Shown: piece after piece, positions 8,116 to 18,356 of the stretch
Position numbering within the stretch: the first letter of the stretch is position 1
How the letters are laid out: each line of letters begins with the position of its first letter
NCBI GenBank assembly: GCA_026393115.1
Contig: JAPLAU010000026.1
Location: 91,921-155,920, forward strand
DNA length: 64,000 nt
Direction: 5' to 3'
Source of the DNA: Actinomycetota bacterium
Lineage (GTDB): Bacteria > Actinomycetota > Actinomycetes > S36-B12 > CAIYMF01
Notes under the pieces: model-generated
What the model saw: the letters and a program-made list of their open reading frames with translations, nothing else
Databases searched by the model: none
Told to the model about the DNA's origin: nothing
Made by a program: the position numbers and the translations under genes

Positions 8116-8931
8116 ATGACCGAGTACGCCGATGTGGTCGATCTCGATCGCTACCCGATTCACGACCTCGATAGTGAAGCGGGCCGCGCGCTCGTCGCGC
8201 AGTCGCGCGCGGCGCTGCTCGACACGGGTATCTGCCAGTTGCCGGGGTTTGTGCGTGCCGCCGCCGTAGAGCTCACGCTGACCCAAGCCGCCGCGCACGC
8301 GGAGCAGGAATGGTCGTCGGAGAGTACGCACACCGTGTACTTCATCAAGCCTGATGAGTCACTTGACGCTGATCATCCGCTGCGACGTCAGGTGCGTTCG
8401 GCCAAGAAGGCCTTGGCCTACGACCTCATCCCCGACGGCGCTCCGCTCAAGCGGTTGTATGAGAGCGATGACATGACCCGCTTCATCGGCGCAGTGCTAG
8501 AAATCGACCCCCTGTACCGCAGCGACGATCCACTTGATTGTCTCGAGATTGCGTCGTTCCACCCCGGTGATGAACTCGGTTGGCATTTCGACAACAGCGA
8601 ATTCTCAGTGACCCTGATGTTGCAAGAACCCGCGAGCGGCGGCGAGTTCGACTACTACCCCGCCCTGCGTACCGTTGACGATGAAAACTTCGATGGCGTT
8701 GCTCATGCGATTGAGAGCGATGGTGAAGGAAGTATCCGCATCACGACGGCACCTGGCACTCTCGCGGTGTTCCACGGACATCGCGCATTGCACCGCGTGA
8801 CTCTCGTCGAAGGTAACCTCACCCGCATCAACGCGGTTCTCACCTTCGGCGATCGACCAGGAATGCGATTGTCCGAACTCACGCAGAAGTTGTTCTACGG
8901 GCGGAATGTCCAGTCGGCCGACGCTGGCTGA
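8116..8931 (+). CDS. Fe(II)/2-oxoglutarate-dependent oxygenase, possibly amino acid hydroxylase
   Basis: The 271-residue protein has a double-stranded beta-helix metal facial triad: His157 and Asp159 in WHFDNSEF, distal His226 in HRALHRV, and the 2-oxoglutarate-binding Arg237 in LTRINAVL. It therefore probably hydroxylates, desaturates or demethylates a small molecule using O2 and 2-oxoglutarate. It is not a phytanoyl-CoA or TfdA type by motif spacing and resembles uncharacterised arginine/lysine-type oxygenases. Coupling to the dimethylargininase-like gene (3-base gap) suggests a guanidino or amino acid substrate; that is inference. Its last 37 bases overlap the convergent VOC gene. Confidence 0.82.
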   Translation: MTEYADVVDLDRYPIHDLDSEAGRALVAQSRAALLDTGICQLPGFVRAAAVELTLTQAAAHAEQEWSSESTHTVYFIKPDESLDADHPLRRQVRSAKKALAYDLIPDGAPLKRLYESDDMTRFIGAVLEIDPLYRSDDPLDCLEIASFHPGDELGWHFDNSEFSVTLMLQEPASGGEFDYYPALRTVDDENFDGVAHAIESDGEGSIRITTAPGTLAVFHGHRALHRVTLVEGNLTRINAVLTFGDRPGMRLSELTQKLFYGRNVQSADAG

Positions 8932-9683
8932 AGGAGCCCAAACATCGCCCCCTCGGAGTCGGTGAGGTACGCAATGCGCCCGGTGTGCATCGTTTCCGGT
9001 CCCATCAACACCGACGCGCCGGCTGCTGTGGCGGCCGCAATCGCAGCATCGGTGTCGTCGACGTTGAAGTAGACACTCCACGCTGAGGGCACGCCCTCGG
9101 GTGCTCCGGCAAACACCGGCATCGTTCCGGCCAAGTCGCCGTCTGCTGTGCGCAGAGTCGCGTAGTCCATCGGAGCAACTTCCGGTACGGGGTGCACGGT
9201 GGCGCCGAGCAGCTCGGCGTAGAACGTGCGCGCAGCGGCTACATCATGTGATGCCAGCTCGAACCACGCTGCCGAACCGTGACCACGGTGTGTCATTCCG
9301 GGATTCGCAGCCTGCTGGGCGAGACCGAACGCGGCACCCGTGGGGTCGAGCACAATCGCGATCGTGGTCATCAACACGCCATCGATAACTATGGGAATCG
9401 GCGGCATCATGGTGGTGGCGCCGAGTTCGACAGCGCGTGCGATGGCCGCCTCGATGTCGTCGGTGGCGAAGAAGACCGTCCAGAACGACATTGGCATTTG
9501 CTCTGGCCGTGGCGACATGCCACCCGCCATAGCGTCGCCTACGATCGCTGGGCGCCAACCGCCCGCGTCGGGATGCTGTTCGGGGTAGTTCCAGCCGAAG
9601 ACGCCCGAGTAAAAGGCCTGCTCGGCCGCCGTGTCACCGGCGTTGAGGTCGATCCAGCAGGGGACAGTCACAAGTGCAGTCAT
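8895..9683 (-). CDS. VOC family protein with two glyoxalase-like domains
   Basis: The protein is 262 residues from the ATG at 9683. A GTG 15 bases further upstream is in frame but lacks a ribosome site and is less likely. Two glyoxalase/bleomycin-resistance (VOC) modules lie in tandem: residues about 5-118, starting TVPCWIDLNAGDTAAEQAFYSG, and about 130-255, starting AAWFELASHDVAAARTFYAE. Both resemble the actinobacterial hydrolase/antibiotic-resistance VOC proteins, for which no reaction is established. The gene converges on the oxygenase and overlaps its 3' end by 37 bases; the arrangement does not imply a shared function. Confidence 0.85.
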   Translation of the reverse strand: MTALVTVPCWIDLNAGDTAAEQAFYSGVFGWNYPEQHPDAGGWRPAIVGDAMAGGMSPRPEQMPMSFWTVFFATDDIEAAIARAVELGATTMMPPIPIVIDGVLMTTIAIVLDPTGAAFGLAQQAANPGMTHRGHGSAAWFELASHDVAAARTFYAELLGATVHPVPEVAPMDYATLRTADGDLAGTMPVFAGAPEGVPSAWSVYFNVDDTDAAIAAATAAGASVLMGPETMHTGRIAYLTDSEGAMFGLLQPASADWTFRP

Positions 9684-9725
9684 GCGCCGAAGGTACACAA
9701 CACGTGGGGCGTTCGCCAGACCCGC

Positions 9726-12397
<2,672 letters not shown>

Positions 12398-12403
12398 CTA
12401 CCC

Positions 12404-13324
12404 TCAGCGGGGCAGTACCACCACGAAATCCTTCTTGTTGGGTGTCTTGCCCGAGTAACGCGATGGCTCATCGCGCACCAACGGATCGATGCGCTTTCCG
12501 GTTCCGTCGCTGTAGGTGTACGCGCTGGGCCACCAATTGTTGATGTCGAGTTCCATGGCTCGCACCGCGCCCGCGTGCTTCAACGCCGTGGCGAGGTCAC
12601 CCGCTTTCGACTCGTAACTGAACGCGTAGATGACGGTGCCATCTTTGGTGACTCCGAGTGCACTGCGTTCGCCCGGGCACCGTCGATGAGCTTCGGGGTT
12701 GGTACCCAACAGCCCCCAGTCGTCGCATCCGTTGTGACCGTCGGTGCGGTCGTTGCCGTTGTCGATCAGCAAGGTGAGGTTTTGTCGGATGACGCGGTAT
12801 TGCGAAGGATCCTGGCCGTTCCACTTGATGACATCGAGTTGCCCATCGGGTGTGATCACCATCGTGGCTGCGCCATCGACGAGGTCGGCGTACGTTTTGT
12901 CGCGGAAGGTGTAGCCGCCCTCGGCGTGCTGCAGCATGAAGGCGCCGTTGAACGCCGCCAGCATCTTCTTGCGGTACGTGTCCGGAGCGTCTTTGGATGC
13001 GACGTAACCCCCGGGACTTTCGGTACCCGGTACGTAGCGGAACGACACCTTGCTGGGGTTCATCGTCAGCAAACTCACGTCGCGCCCGTTTGCGGTGACG
13101 TGGGTGACCTTGACGGCCGGGCCGCTGCTTTCAGCGGGTTTCGTCGGCGTGCTGTGGGGTGTGGCGCTTGCGGATTCGCTCGCGGTGACTGGTTTGGCGC
13201 CGTCGTCGGTGGCAGTGGCTTTGGGCTTCGCTGTGGTCGAGGCAGCGGGAGCGGAATCGCTGCTGCACGCTGCGAGGAAGAAAGCGGGCGCAGCAATCAG
13301 GGCGATTGCCGCAATCTTCCGCAT
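12404..13324 (-). CDS. Lipoprotein with phosphodiester glycosidase (NAGPA/DUF2233) domain
   Basis: The 306-residue protein has a lipoprotein signal peptide with the lipobox FLAAC (Cys20) and a Ser/Thr/Ala/Pro-rich linker to about residue 70. After that comes a domain like the NAGPA phosphodiester glycosidase family (AFNGAFMLQHAEGGYTF; SALGVTKDGTVIYAFSYES; RAMELDINNWWPS). Members of this superfamily remove alpha-linked sugar from phosphodiesters in wall polymers or glycans. It should sit on the outer face of the membrane. It lies between another lipoprotein gene (43 bases upstream) and the GH1 gene (15 bases downstream) in what looks like one operon. The domain call is by pattern and is moderately sure. 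Confidence 0.7.
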   Translation of the reverse strand: MRKIAAIALIAAPAFFLAACSSDSAPAASTTAKPKATATDDGAKPVTASESASATPHSTPTKPAESSGPAVKVTHVTANGRDVSLLTMNPSKVSFRYVPGTESPGGYVASKDAPDTYRKKMLAAFNGAFMLQHAEGGYTFRDKTYADLVDGAATMVITPDGQLDVIKWNGQDPSQYRVIRQNLTLLIDNGNDRTDGHNGCDDWGLLGTNPEAHRRCPGERSALGVTKDGTVIYAFSYESKAGDLATALKHAGAVRAMELDINNWWPSAYTYSDGTGKRIDPLVRDEPSRYSGKTPNKKDFVVVLPR

Positions 13325-13367
13325 GAGTCAAGAGTACGTTGCCGGGTACGGGCCTTGAGCCAGCGGC

Positions 13368-14879
13368 CTAGGCGGATCCGGTGGTGTTGGTCGACGGAAG
13401 GTTCAGCGAGGCGAGGTTGGGCTCGGCGGGGTGCTGCTCGCCCATCGGCCCCTTCGCCATTTCGGTGAGCACATTGTTGGTGACAGTACCCACGAATTTC
13501 GCGCTACTGGTGGGGACATTGAGTGACATGCCCTTCAAGATCCAGCCCATGCTCCCGGTGGTGAAAACTCCGGCGCCGGAAGGCACGGTGTAGTACGACG
13601 ACGTCGACCACGTGCTTTCCTTACCGCACTTCGTGGCCGATTTCGCGACTACCTGAAGGGTGGCAGGAGTGCCTTTGACGGGGTAAGCGCGATCGACCTC
13701 GACGGCTACGATTCCGTCGTAGGTGGAACCCTTCTTGGCCCCAGTGTTGGCGAAGAGAAAGAACGATGGATCAAGCACGGTGTAGGTGCCCTTGGCGGGG
13801 TAGCACTCGTACATTTGCCCGGTCATCAGCCGCTCGGGCCGACCGATGTCGCGGAAGTGCACGGTGGCTTCCTTACCCTTGACTGGATCCTTGGCCTGCG
13901 ACTTGTAGATGTCGATGAGGCGGTTAGGCCCGGTCGGTGATTCGCGAAGACGCACCTGCCAGTAACTGATGTTGGCGCCCAGGAACGCGAGGTTGGTGCC
14001 GGCGTCGCGTGCGGTCTCGACAGCATCGCGTTCGGATGCGGTCCAGTATTCGTCGTGGCCGAGTGACACGTAGCCCAGTGCTCCGTCGAGCAGGCCGGGG
14101 CGCGTGGCAACGTCGAGTGTGGTGACATACGAAAGTGGAATGCCGAGGCGCTCGGCACGCAGTACCACCGGGTTCTCGTAACTCAGATACTTCCCGGTGC
14201 CTTTACCCATCACGTAGGGACGGTCAAAACTCACGGCGTATTCGCGATTCTTGAGGCCGCCTTGCTCATCGTCGGTGTAGGCCGACTTTCCACCCCAGGT
14301 GTTGTACGCCTGCCACGTGAGGTTCGACATTGCGAGTACGACCGTGCCCTTGGTCGACTCCGACCGCACGATGAGTGGAATGTACGAGGCGCTTCCGTCA
14401 GTTGCCGCGAGTTTGAACAGGTAGACGCCCGGCGTCCATCCATCGGTGGATACTTTCGTGCTCGGCTTCCACGTGGCCGACGTGCTGCGCGTCTTGGAAT
14501 CAGTGGTGGTGGCCTGTTGACGCGTGCCGGTGAGCGTGCCCGACTTCCAGACGCGTAGTGCGCCTGACTTTGCCTTGCCGCTCATGCGGTAGGCCTTCAC
14601 GGTGTAGGTCTTCGTGGGGCTGCTGACATAGAGGGTTACGGGTTCGCCGGGCAGCACGCTGTCGGTGTTGGCGAATCCTTCGATGCCTTTGCGACCTCGG
14701 TACTGGACCTTCGACACTTTCCACGTGGCGTCGTCGACGGCCTTCACCGGGCTGCCGGTGGGGCCGACTGTCGTCACGCTTTCGGACGTTACTGGCGTTG
14801 GACTCGACCCTGAGCACGCGGCGAGACTCACGGCGAGCAGCATGCTCGCGGTGAGGGCAGGGAGAGATCGCACGCGCAT
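13368..14879 (-). CDS. Lipoprotein with N,N-dimethylformamidase large-subunit-like C-terminal domain
   Basis: The protein is 503 residues from the ATG at 14879, with lipobox LAVSLAAC (Cys22). The frame is open to 15407, but that extension is antisense to the divergent oxidoreductase gene and has no signal peptide, so it is rejected. After a beta-rich segment (residues about 50-180), the remainder resembles the N,N-dimethylformamidase beta-subunit C-terminal family: NLTWQAYNTWGGKSAY, YVTTLDVATRPGLLDG, GHDEYWTASERDAVE, LGANISYWQVR. Many such proteins in actinobacteria are extracellular lipoproteins of unknown substrate, and the name does not prove dimethylformamide hydrolysis. It heads the minus-strand group with NAGPA-like, GH1 and MFS genes, which points to glycan or amide turnover at the surface. 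Confidence 0.75.
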   Translation of the reverse strand: MRVRSLPALTASMLLAVSLAACSGSSPTPVTSESVTTVGPTGSPVKAVDDATWKVSKVQYRGRKGIEGFANTDSVLPGEPVTLYVSSPTKTYTVKAYRMSGKAKSGALRVWKSGTLTGTRQQATTTDSKTRSTSATWKPSTKVSTDGWTPGVYLFKLAATDGSASYIPLIVRSESTKGTVVLAMSNLTWQAYNTWGGKSAYTDDEQGGLKNREYAVSFDRPYVMGKGTGKYLSYENPVVLRAERLGIPLSYVTTLDVATRPGLLDGALGYVSLGHDEYWTASERDAVETARDAGTNLAFLGANISYWQVRLRESPTGPNRLIDIYKSQAKDPVKGKEATVHFRDIGRPERLMTGQMYECYPAKGTYTVLDPSFFLFANTGAKKGSTYDGIVAVEVDRAYPVKGTPATLQVVAKSATKCGKESTWSTSSYYTVPSGAGVFTTGSMGWILKGMSLNVPTSSAKFVGTVTNNVLTEMAKGPMGEQHPAEPNLASLNLPSTNTTGSA

Positions 14880-14954
14880 GAGTCCACGGTACGGTGCGCA
14901 CTGTTGCGCCGATGGAAGTGCCCGCCGCGACGGCGATTCGCCTAGGGTGACGGC

Positions 14955-16028
14955 ATGACCTCGCAGAAGCCGATTCGTACTGTCCTGTTTGGCTATGGGT
15001 TGGGCGGCCGACTGTTTCATGCACCGTTCTTGAGTGCCTTGCCTGAGTTCAGCCTCGATGCTGTGGTGACGGCTAACGCTGAGCGTGCTGCTGCGGCGGT
15101 TGACGACCACGGAGCACGTGTGCTCGGGTCGGCCGACGACGTGCGGTCGCGAGCCGGTGAGTTTGACCTGGCAGTCATCAGTACCGGAAACGCGGCGCAC
15201 GTCGAGTTGGCGACGGCCGCGCTTGAGCAGGGCCTTGACGTGGTGGTCGACAAGCCGCTCTGCGGTGATGCCGCAACCGGCCGAGTTCTCGCTGAATTGG
15301 CGCGTGAGCGCGGACGGTTGTTGGTGACTTTCCAAAACCGCCGGTGGGATGGCGACTTCCTGACGTTGCAGCAACTCATCGCCGAGGGTGATTTGGGAGA
15401 CGTACATCGTTTCGAATCACGTTTCGAACGCTTTCGACCAGTGCCGAAGGCCGGATTCCGAGAGTCGGCAGACCCGGCAGATCTTGGCGGTTTGTTGTAC
15501 GACCTTGGCAGTCACCTGCTCGATCAGGCCTTGGTGCTGTTGGGTCCTGCGACCCATGTGTACACCGAACTTGCTGCACGTCGGCCTGGTGTCGTGGTTG
15601 ACGATGATGTGTTCGTGGCAGTCACACACACAAACGGTGCGGTGAGTCATCACTGGATGTCAGTGATGGCCGCGGCGTTGGGCCCGCGCCTGCGGGCGCT
15701 GGGTTCGCGGGGAGCCTACGTCATCAACAGCCTCGACCCGCAGGAAGAGGCGCTGCGCATGAATCCGCGCGGTGTGCCTGCGCCCGGCAACGGGCTTCCG
15801 TGGGGAGTTCGTGAAGACGAAGAGAACGGTTGGCTCTATACGCACCATGCCGGTCGCATCATCGAAACTCTTCCGGGCGACTACCGAAAGTTCTGGACCG
15901 GCCTTGCGGCGGCTCTCACCGAGGGAGCACCATCGCCAGTTCCGATCGAGCAGACGATCTCATTGCTCGAACTCATTGATGCCGTGCGCGAATCAGCGCG
16001 GCTCGGTGAGGTAGTTGCGCTGGGTTGA
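14955..16028 (+). CDS. Gfo/Idh/MocA family NAD(P)-dependent oxidoreductase
   Basis: The 357-residue protein has an N-terminal Rossmann fold starting VLFGYGLGGRLFHAPFL, the conserved VDKPLCGDAATG segment of this family (catalytic Lys in the DKP motif), and a C-terminal beta-sheet substrate domain including GGLLYDLGSHLLDQAL. Members oxidise or reduce sugars, inositols or biliverdin-like compounds. It is divergent from the lipoprotein operon, with a 75-base shared promoter region, and converges on the alcohol dehydrogenase with 6 bases between stops. The substrate cannot be inferred further than a polyol or sugar. Confidence 0.88.
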   Translation: MTSQKPIRTVLFGYGLGGRLFHAPFLSALPEFSLDAVVTANAERAAAAVDDHGARVLGSADDVRSRAGEFDLAVISTGNAAHVELATAALEQGLDVVVDKPLCGDAATGRVLAELARERGRLLVTFQNRRWDGDFLTLQQLIAEGDLGDVHRFESRFERFRPVPKAGFRESADPADLGGLLYDLGSHLLDQALVLLGPATHVYTELAARRPGVVVDDDVFVAVTHTNGAVSHHWMSVMAAALGPRLRALGSRGAYVINSLDPQEEALRMNPRGVPAPGNGLPWGVREDEENGWLYTHHAGRIIETLPGDYRKFWTGLAAALTEGAPSPVPIEQTISLLELIDAVRESARLGEVVALG

Positions 16029-16034
16029 TGTCGC

Positions 16035-17075
16035 TCAGGCGAAGGTCGCGGCGTCGATCACGAAGCGGTAGCGCACGTCGCCCCGCACGACTCGGTTCCA
16101 CGCGTCGTCGATCTGGTCGGAACCGATGAGTTCAATGTCGGCCCCGAGCGAGCGTGATGCTGCGAAGTCGAGCATCTCCTGAGTTTGCGCAATTCCGCCG
16201 ATGTTCGAACCAGCAAGTGATCGGCGAGCCGTCGCCAGCATGCCGAGGTTCAAACTCACCTCTCCTTCGGGCAAGCCGACATTCACCATGGTGCCATCGA
16301 CATCGAGCAGACCAAGGTAGGCGTTGAGGTCGCTGACCTCAGACATGGTGTTGAGGATGAGGTCAAAGCTTCCGCGCAACTTCTTGAACGCGGTGCCATC
16401 GGCCATGGCTGATGACTGATCGGCGCCGAGCCGGAGGGCGTCTTCGGCCTTGGCGTCAGTGCGGGTGAGGGCCGTGACTTCGCAGCCCATGGCGTGGGCG
16501 AGCTTGAGTGCCATGTGACCGAGTCCGCCGATTCCTGCGACAGCGACGCGTGTGCCCGGGCCGGCGTTCCAGTGCTTCAACGGCGAGTACATCGTGATTC
16601 CGGCGCAGAGCAGAGGTGCGGCGACATCGAGAGCGAGGGCATCAGGGATGCGGAGCACGAAGCCCTCGGTGACGACGATGTGGGTGCTGTATCCGCCCTG
16701 GGTGATGATGCCGTCTTTGCCACGCGAGTTGTACGTGAACACACCCTTGCGGCAGTACTGCTGCTTGTCGGCGAGGCAGTGGCGGCACTCACCGCACGAA
16801 TCGACCATGCATCCGACTCCGACGCGATCGCCTACCGCGAACTTGGTGACCTCGGCTCCGACTGCTTCCACCACTCCGGCGATTTCATGGCCGGGAACGA
16901 AGGGGTATTCGATCGTGCCCCACTCCTCGCGCGCGGTGTGAATGTCGGAGTGGCAGATTCCGGTGTACGCGATAGCGATGCGCACATCGAGGGGACCCAC
17001 GTCGCGACGTTCGATCGTGGTGGGTGCGAAGGGATCGCGAGGGCCAGCGGTGGCGTACGCAGAGACGGTAGGCAT
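16035..17075 (-). CDS. Zinc-dependent NAD(P) alcohol dehydrogenase, cinnamyl-alcohol/YahK type
   Basis: This 346-residue medium-chain dehydrogenase reversibly reduces aldehydes to alcohols. Catalytic zinc ligands are seen in TGICHSDIH and [12 protein letters not shown]. The structural zinc site is [15 protein letters not shown]. The nucleotide-binding glycine motif is [13 protein letters not shown]. This combination is typical of the YahK/AdhC broad-specificity aldehyde reductases. Its stop lies 6 bases from the convergent Gfo/Idh gene, and its start is 35 bases from the divergent TIGR03085-like gene. Confidence 0.92.
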   Translation of the reverse strand: MPTVSAYATAGPRDPFAPTTIERRDVGPLDVRIAIAYTGICHSDIHTAREEWGTIEYPFVPGHEIAGVVEAVGAEVTKFAVGDRVGVGCMVDSCGECRHCLADKQQYCRKGVFTYNSRGKDGIITQGGYSTHIVVTEGFVLRIPDALALDVAAPLLCAGITMYSPLKHWNAGPGTRVAVAGIGGLGHMALKLAHAMGCEVTALTRTDAKAEDALRLGADQSSAMADGTAFKKLRGSFDLILNTMSEVSDLNAYLGLLDVDGTMVNVGLPEGEVSLNLGMLATARRSLAGSNIGGIAQTQEMLDFAASRSLGADIELIGSDQIDDAWNRVVRGDVRYRFVIDAATFA

Positions 17076-17110
17076 GCCTCTTACTGTAGGGGGGCCTTAG
17101 TGTGGAGCGC

Positions 17111-17746
17111 ATGACGACCTTGGCTCGCACCGAACGCATCGCATTGGCCGATCTCATGTTGGAGGTGGGCCCAGATGCTCCGACCTTGAGCGGTGACTGG
17201 ACCACGCGCGATTTGGCGGCTCACTTGATCCTTCGCGAGGGCCGCCCCGATGCCGCGGTGGGCATCGTGGCCGGTCCTTTCGCTTCGTATACCGCGAAGG
17301 TGCAGACGCAGATTGCAGCGAAGCCGTGGGGCGACATGGTGGAGACGTTGCGCAACGGTCCGCCTCGATGGTCGCCGCAATCAATTGGGCGACTCGACGC
17401 TGAAAGCAACACCGTCGAGTACTTCGTGCATCACGAGGATGTGCGTCGTTGCATTGACGGGTGGCAGGTGCGCGAGTTGACGAGTGACGAGATTGTGCAG
17501 TTGTGGCCGCGGATGAAGCGCATGGCCAAGCTGGTGGTGCGCAAGTCACCGGTTGGCATCGTGGTGGTTCCGAGCGATGGACCCGATGCGGGCGCCAACA
17601 TTCGGCTCAAGGACGGTGACCGCGACGTGGTGGTTTCGGGGCCATCGAGTGAGTTGTCTCTCGCCATTTTCGGGCGGGTGACGCAGGGGCTGACCTTCGA
17701 GGGATCAGTGGCCGATATCGAGGCGTTTGGGTCCTTCCCGCGGTAA
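17111..17746 (+). CDS. TIGR03085-like protein of the mycothiol maleylpyruvate isomerase/DinB fold
   Basis: The protein is 211 residues from ATG 17111; a GTG at 17102 is also in frame and would add three residues. The N-terminal helical bundle has the family's metal/thiol-binding pattern: TTRDLAAHLILREGRPD with a conserved His, then NTVEYFVHHEDVRR with two more. A small C-terminal alpha-beta domain resembles the SCP2-like part of mycothiol-dependent proteins. The family is actinobacterial and presumed mycothiol- or metal-dependent, but no member's reaction is certain. It is probably monocistronic, being followed by tRNA-Ser. Confidence 0.8.
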   Translation: MTTLARTERIALADLMLEVGPDAPTLSGDWTTRDLAAHLILREGRPDAAVGIVAGPFASYTAKVQTQIAAKPWGDMVETLRNGPPRWSPQSIGRLDAESNTVEYFVHHEDVRRCIDGWQVRELTSDEIVQLWPRMKRMAKLVVRKSPVGIVVVPSDGPDAGANIRLKDGDRDVVVSGPSSELSLAIFGRVTQGLTFEGSVADIEAFGSFPR

Positions 17747-17837
17747 CTTCCCGGCTGTTTTCGCGGCCGGCAGGCGAGGATGGGATAGTAAGTGTCGGCA
17801 GCGGTGAGGAGTATCGATCCGCGGCCGAGTACCACCA

Positions 17838-17925
17838 GGAGGGCTCGCATAGTGGCCTAGTGCGGCGGTCTTGAAAACCGCTGTTGGGTGATCCCCAACC
17901 GAGAGTTCGAATCTCTCGCCCTCCG
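17838..17925 (+). tRNA. tRNA-Ser(UGA)
   Basis: A full cloverleaf with the long variable arm of serine tRNA. The acceptor stem is GGAGGGC/GCCCTCC, the anticodon stem GCGGT/ACCGC with loop CTTGAAA (anticodon TGA at 17872-17874), the variable-arm stem GTTGGG/CCCAAC, and the T arm GAGAGTTCGAATCTCTC. CCA is not encoded. Confidence 0.95.
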
Positions 17926-17940
17926 CCCCGCGCACCCCCC

Positions 17941-18010
17941 TTTCCCGCCTTCCTTTCCCGCCTCCCTTTCCCGCCTCCCTTTCCCGCCTCCCTTTCCCGC
18001 CTCCCTTTCC
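17941..18010 (+). repeat. Tandem 13-base repeat, unit TTTCCCGCCTCCC, five copies
   Basis: Five consecutive units begin at 17941, 17954, 17967, 17980 and 17993, the first with one change, followed by a partial unit TTTCCCC. The array starts 16 bases after tRNA-Ser and runs into the palindromic repeats. Confidence 0.9.
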
Positions 18011-18025
18011 CCAACCCCCCATTCG

Positions 18026-18070
18026 CATCGGGGGCACCCAAGCGCGCACCTAGCGCGTTTACGCGCCCCA
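18026..18070 (+). repeat. Palindromic interspersed repeat, copy 2
   Basis: It has the same core as the copy inside atuA; the 3' half reads CGCGTTTACGCGCCCCA instead of CGCGCTCAGACGCCCCA. The hairpin is kept through AAGCGCG/CGCGTTT (one G-T pair). It forms a 55-base tandem with copy 3. Confidence 0.9.
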
Positions 18071-18080
18071 CCCCCTTCCG

Positions 18081-18125
18081 CATCGGGGGCACCCAAGCGC
18101 GCACCTAGCGCGTTTACGCGCCCCA
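18081..18125 (+). repeat. Palindromic interspersed repeat, copy 3
   Basis: Identical to copy 2 over the whole element and 55 bases downstream of it, in the same orientation. This makes a short tandem duplication including the spacer CCCCCTTCCG. Confidence 0.9.
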
Positions 18126-18250
18126 CAGTTGGCGTGGTGGGCCAGTCGAATCTGAGAAACAAGTGGACACGGTGGTTTCCTAGCCTCAAAGAGCAGCAAA
18201 CAGCGAAGATCGCAGAACCTGAGGTGCTGCACCGGCGCGCGGCGCACTGC

Positions 18251-18299
18251 GCGTTGGGGCGTCTGGGCGCGCTAGGTGCGCGCTTGGGTGCCCCCGATG
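18251..18299 (-). repeat. Palindromic interspersed repeat, copy 4, inverted
   Basis: Opposite orientation to copies 2 and 3. Read on the minus strand it is closest to the atuA copy (it ends CCCAGACGCCCCAAC). Together with copies 2 and 3 it could form a larger inverted structure. Confidence 0.88.
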
Positions 18300-18356
18300 G
18301 CAAAAGGAGTCGGGCGTCGAGGGAGGGGGGTAGAGGAGGGGTTCGAGGAGGAGGGG

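Larger units (their letters stand above)
17926..18356. other. Repeat-rich gene-free segment between tRNA-Ser and the acyl-CoA synthetase
   Basis: These 431 bases hold a pyrimidine-rich array, three palindromic repeat copies and a G/A-rich tract (18313-18356: runs of GGGAGGGGGG, GAGGAGGGG, GAGGAGG) ending at the synthetase stop codon. No plausible gene is seen on either strand; the open frames through it only translate the repeats. The part at 18126-18250 is unremarkable. Confidence 0.7.

Noticed and set aside
14880..15407. A 176-codon N-terminal extension of the DMFase-like lipoprotein
   Set aside because: It is antisense to the Gfo/Idh/MocA gene, and the lipoprotein signal peptide begins exactly at 14879.
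17941..18125. Possible CRISPR array
   Set aside because: The 13-base units are directly adjacent without spacers and the 45-base palindromes have only two tandem copies. There are no cas genes.
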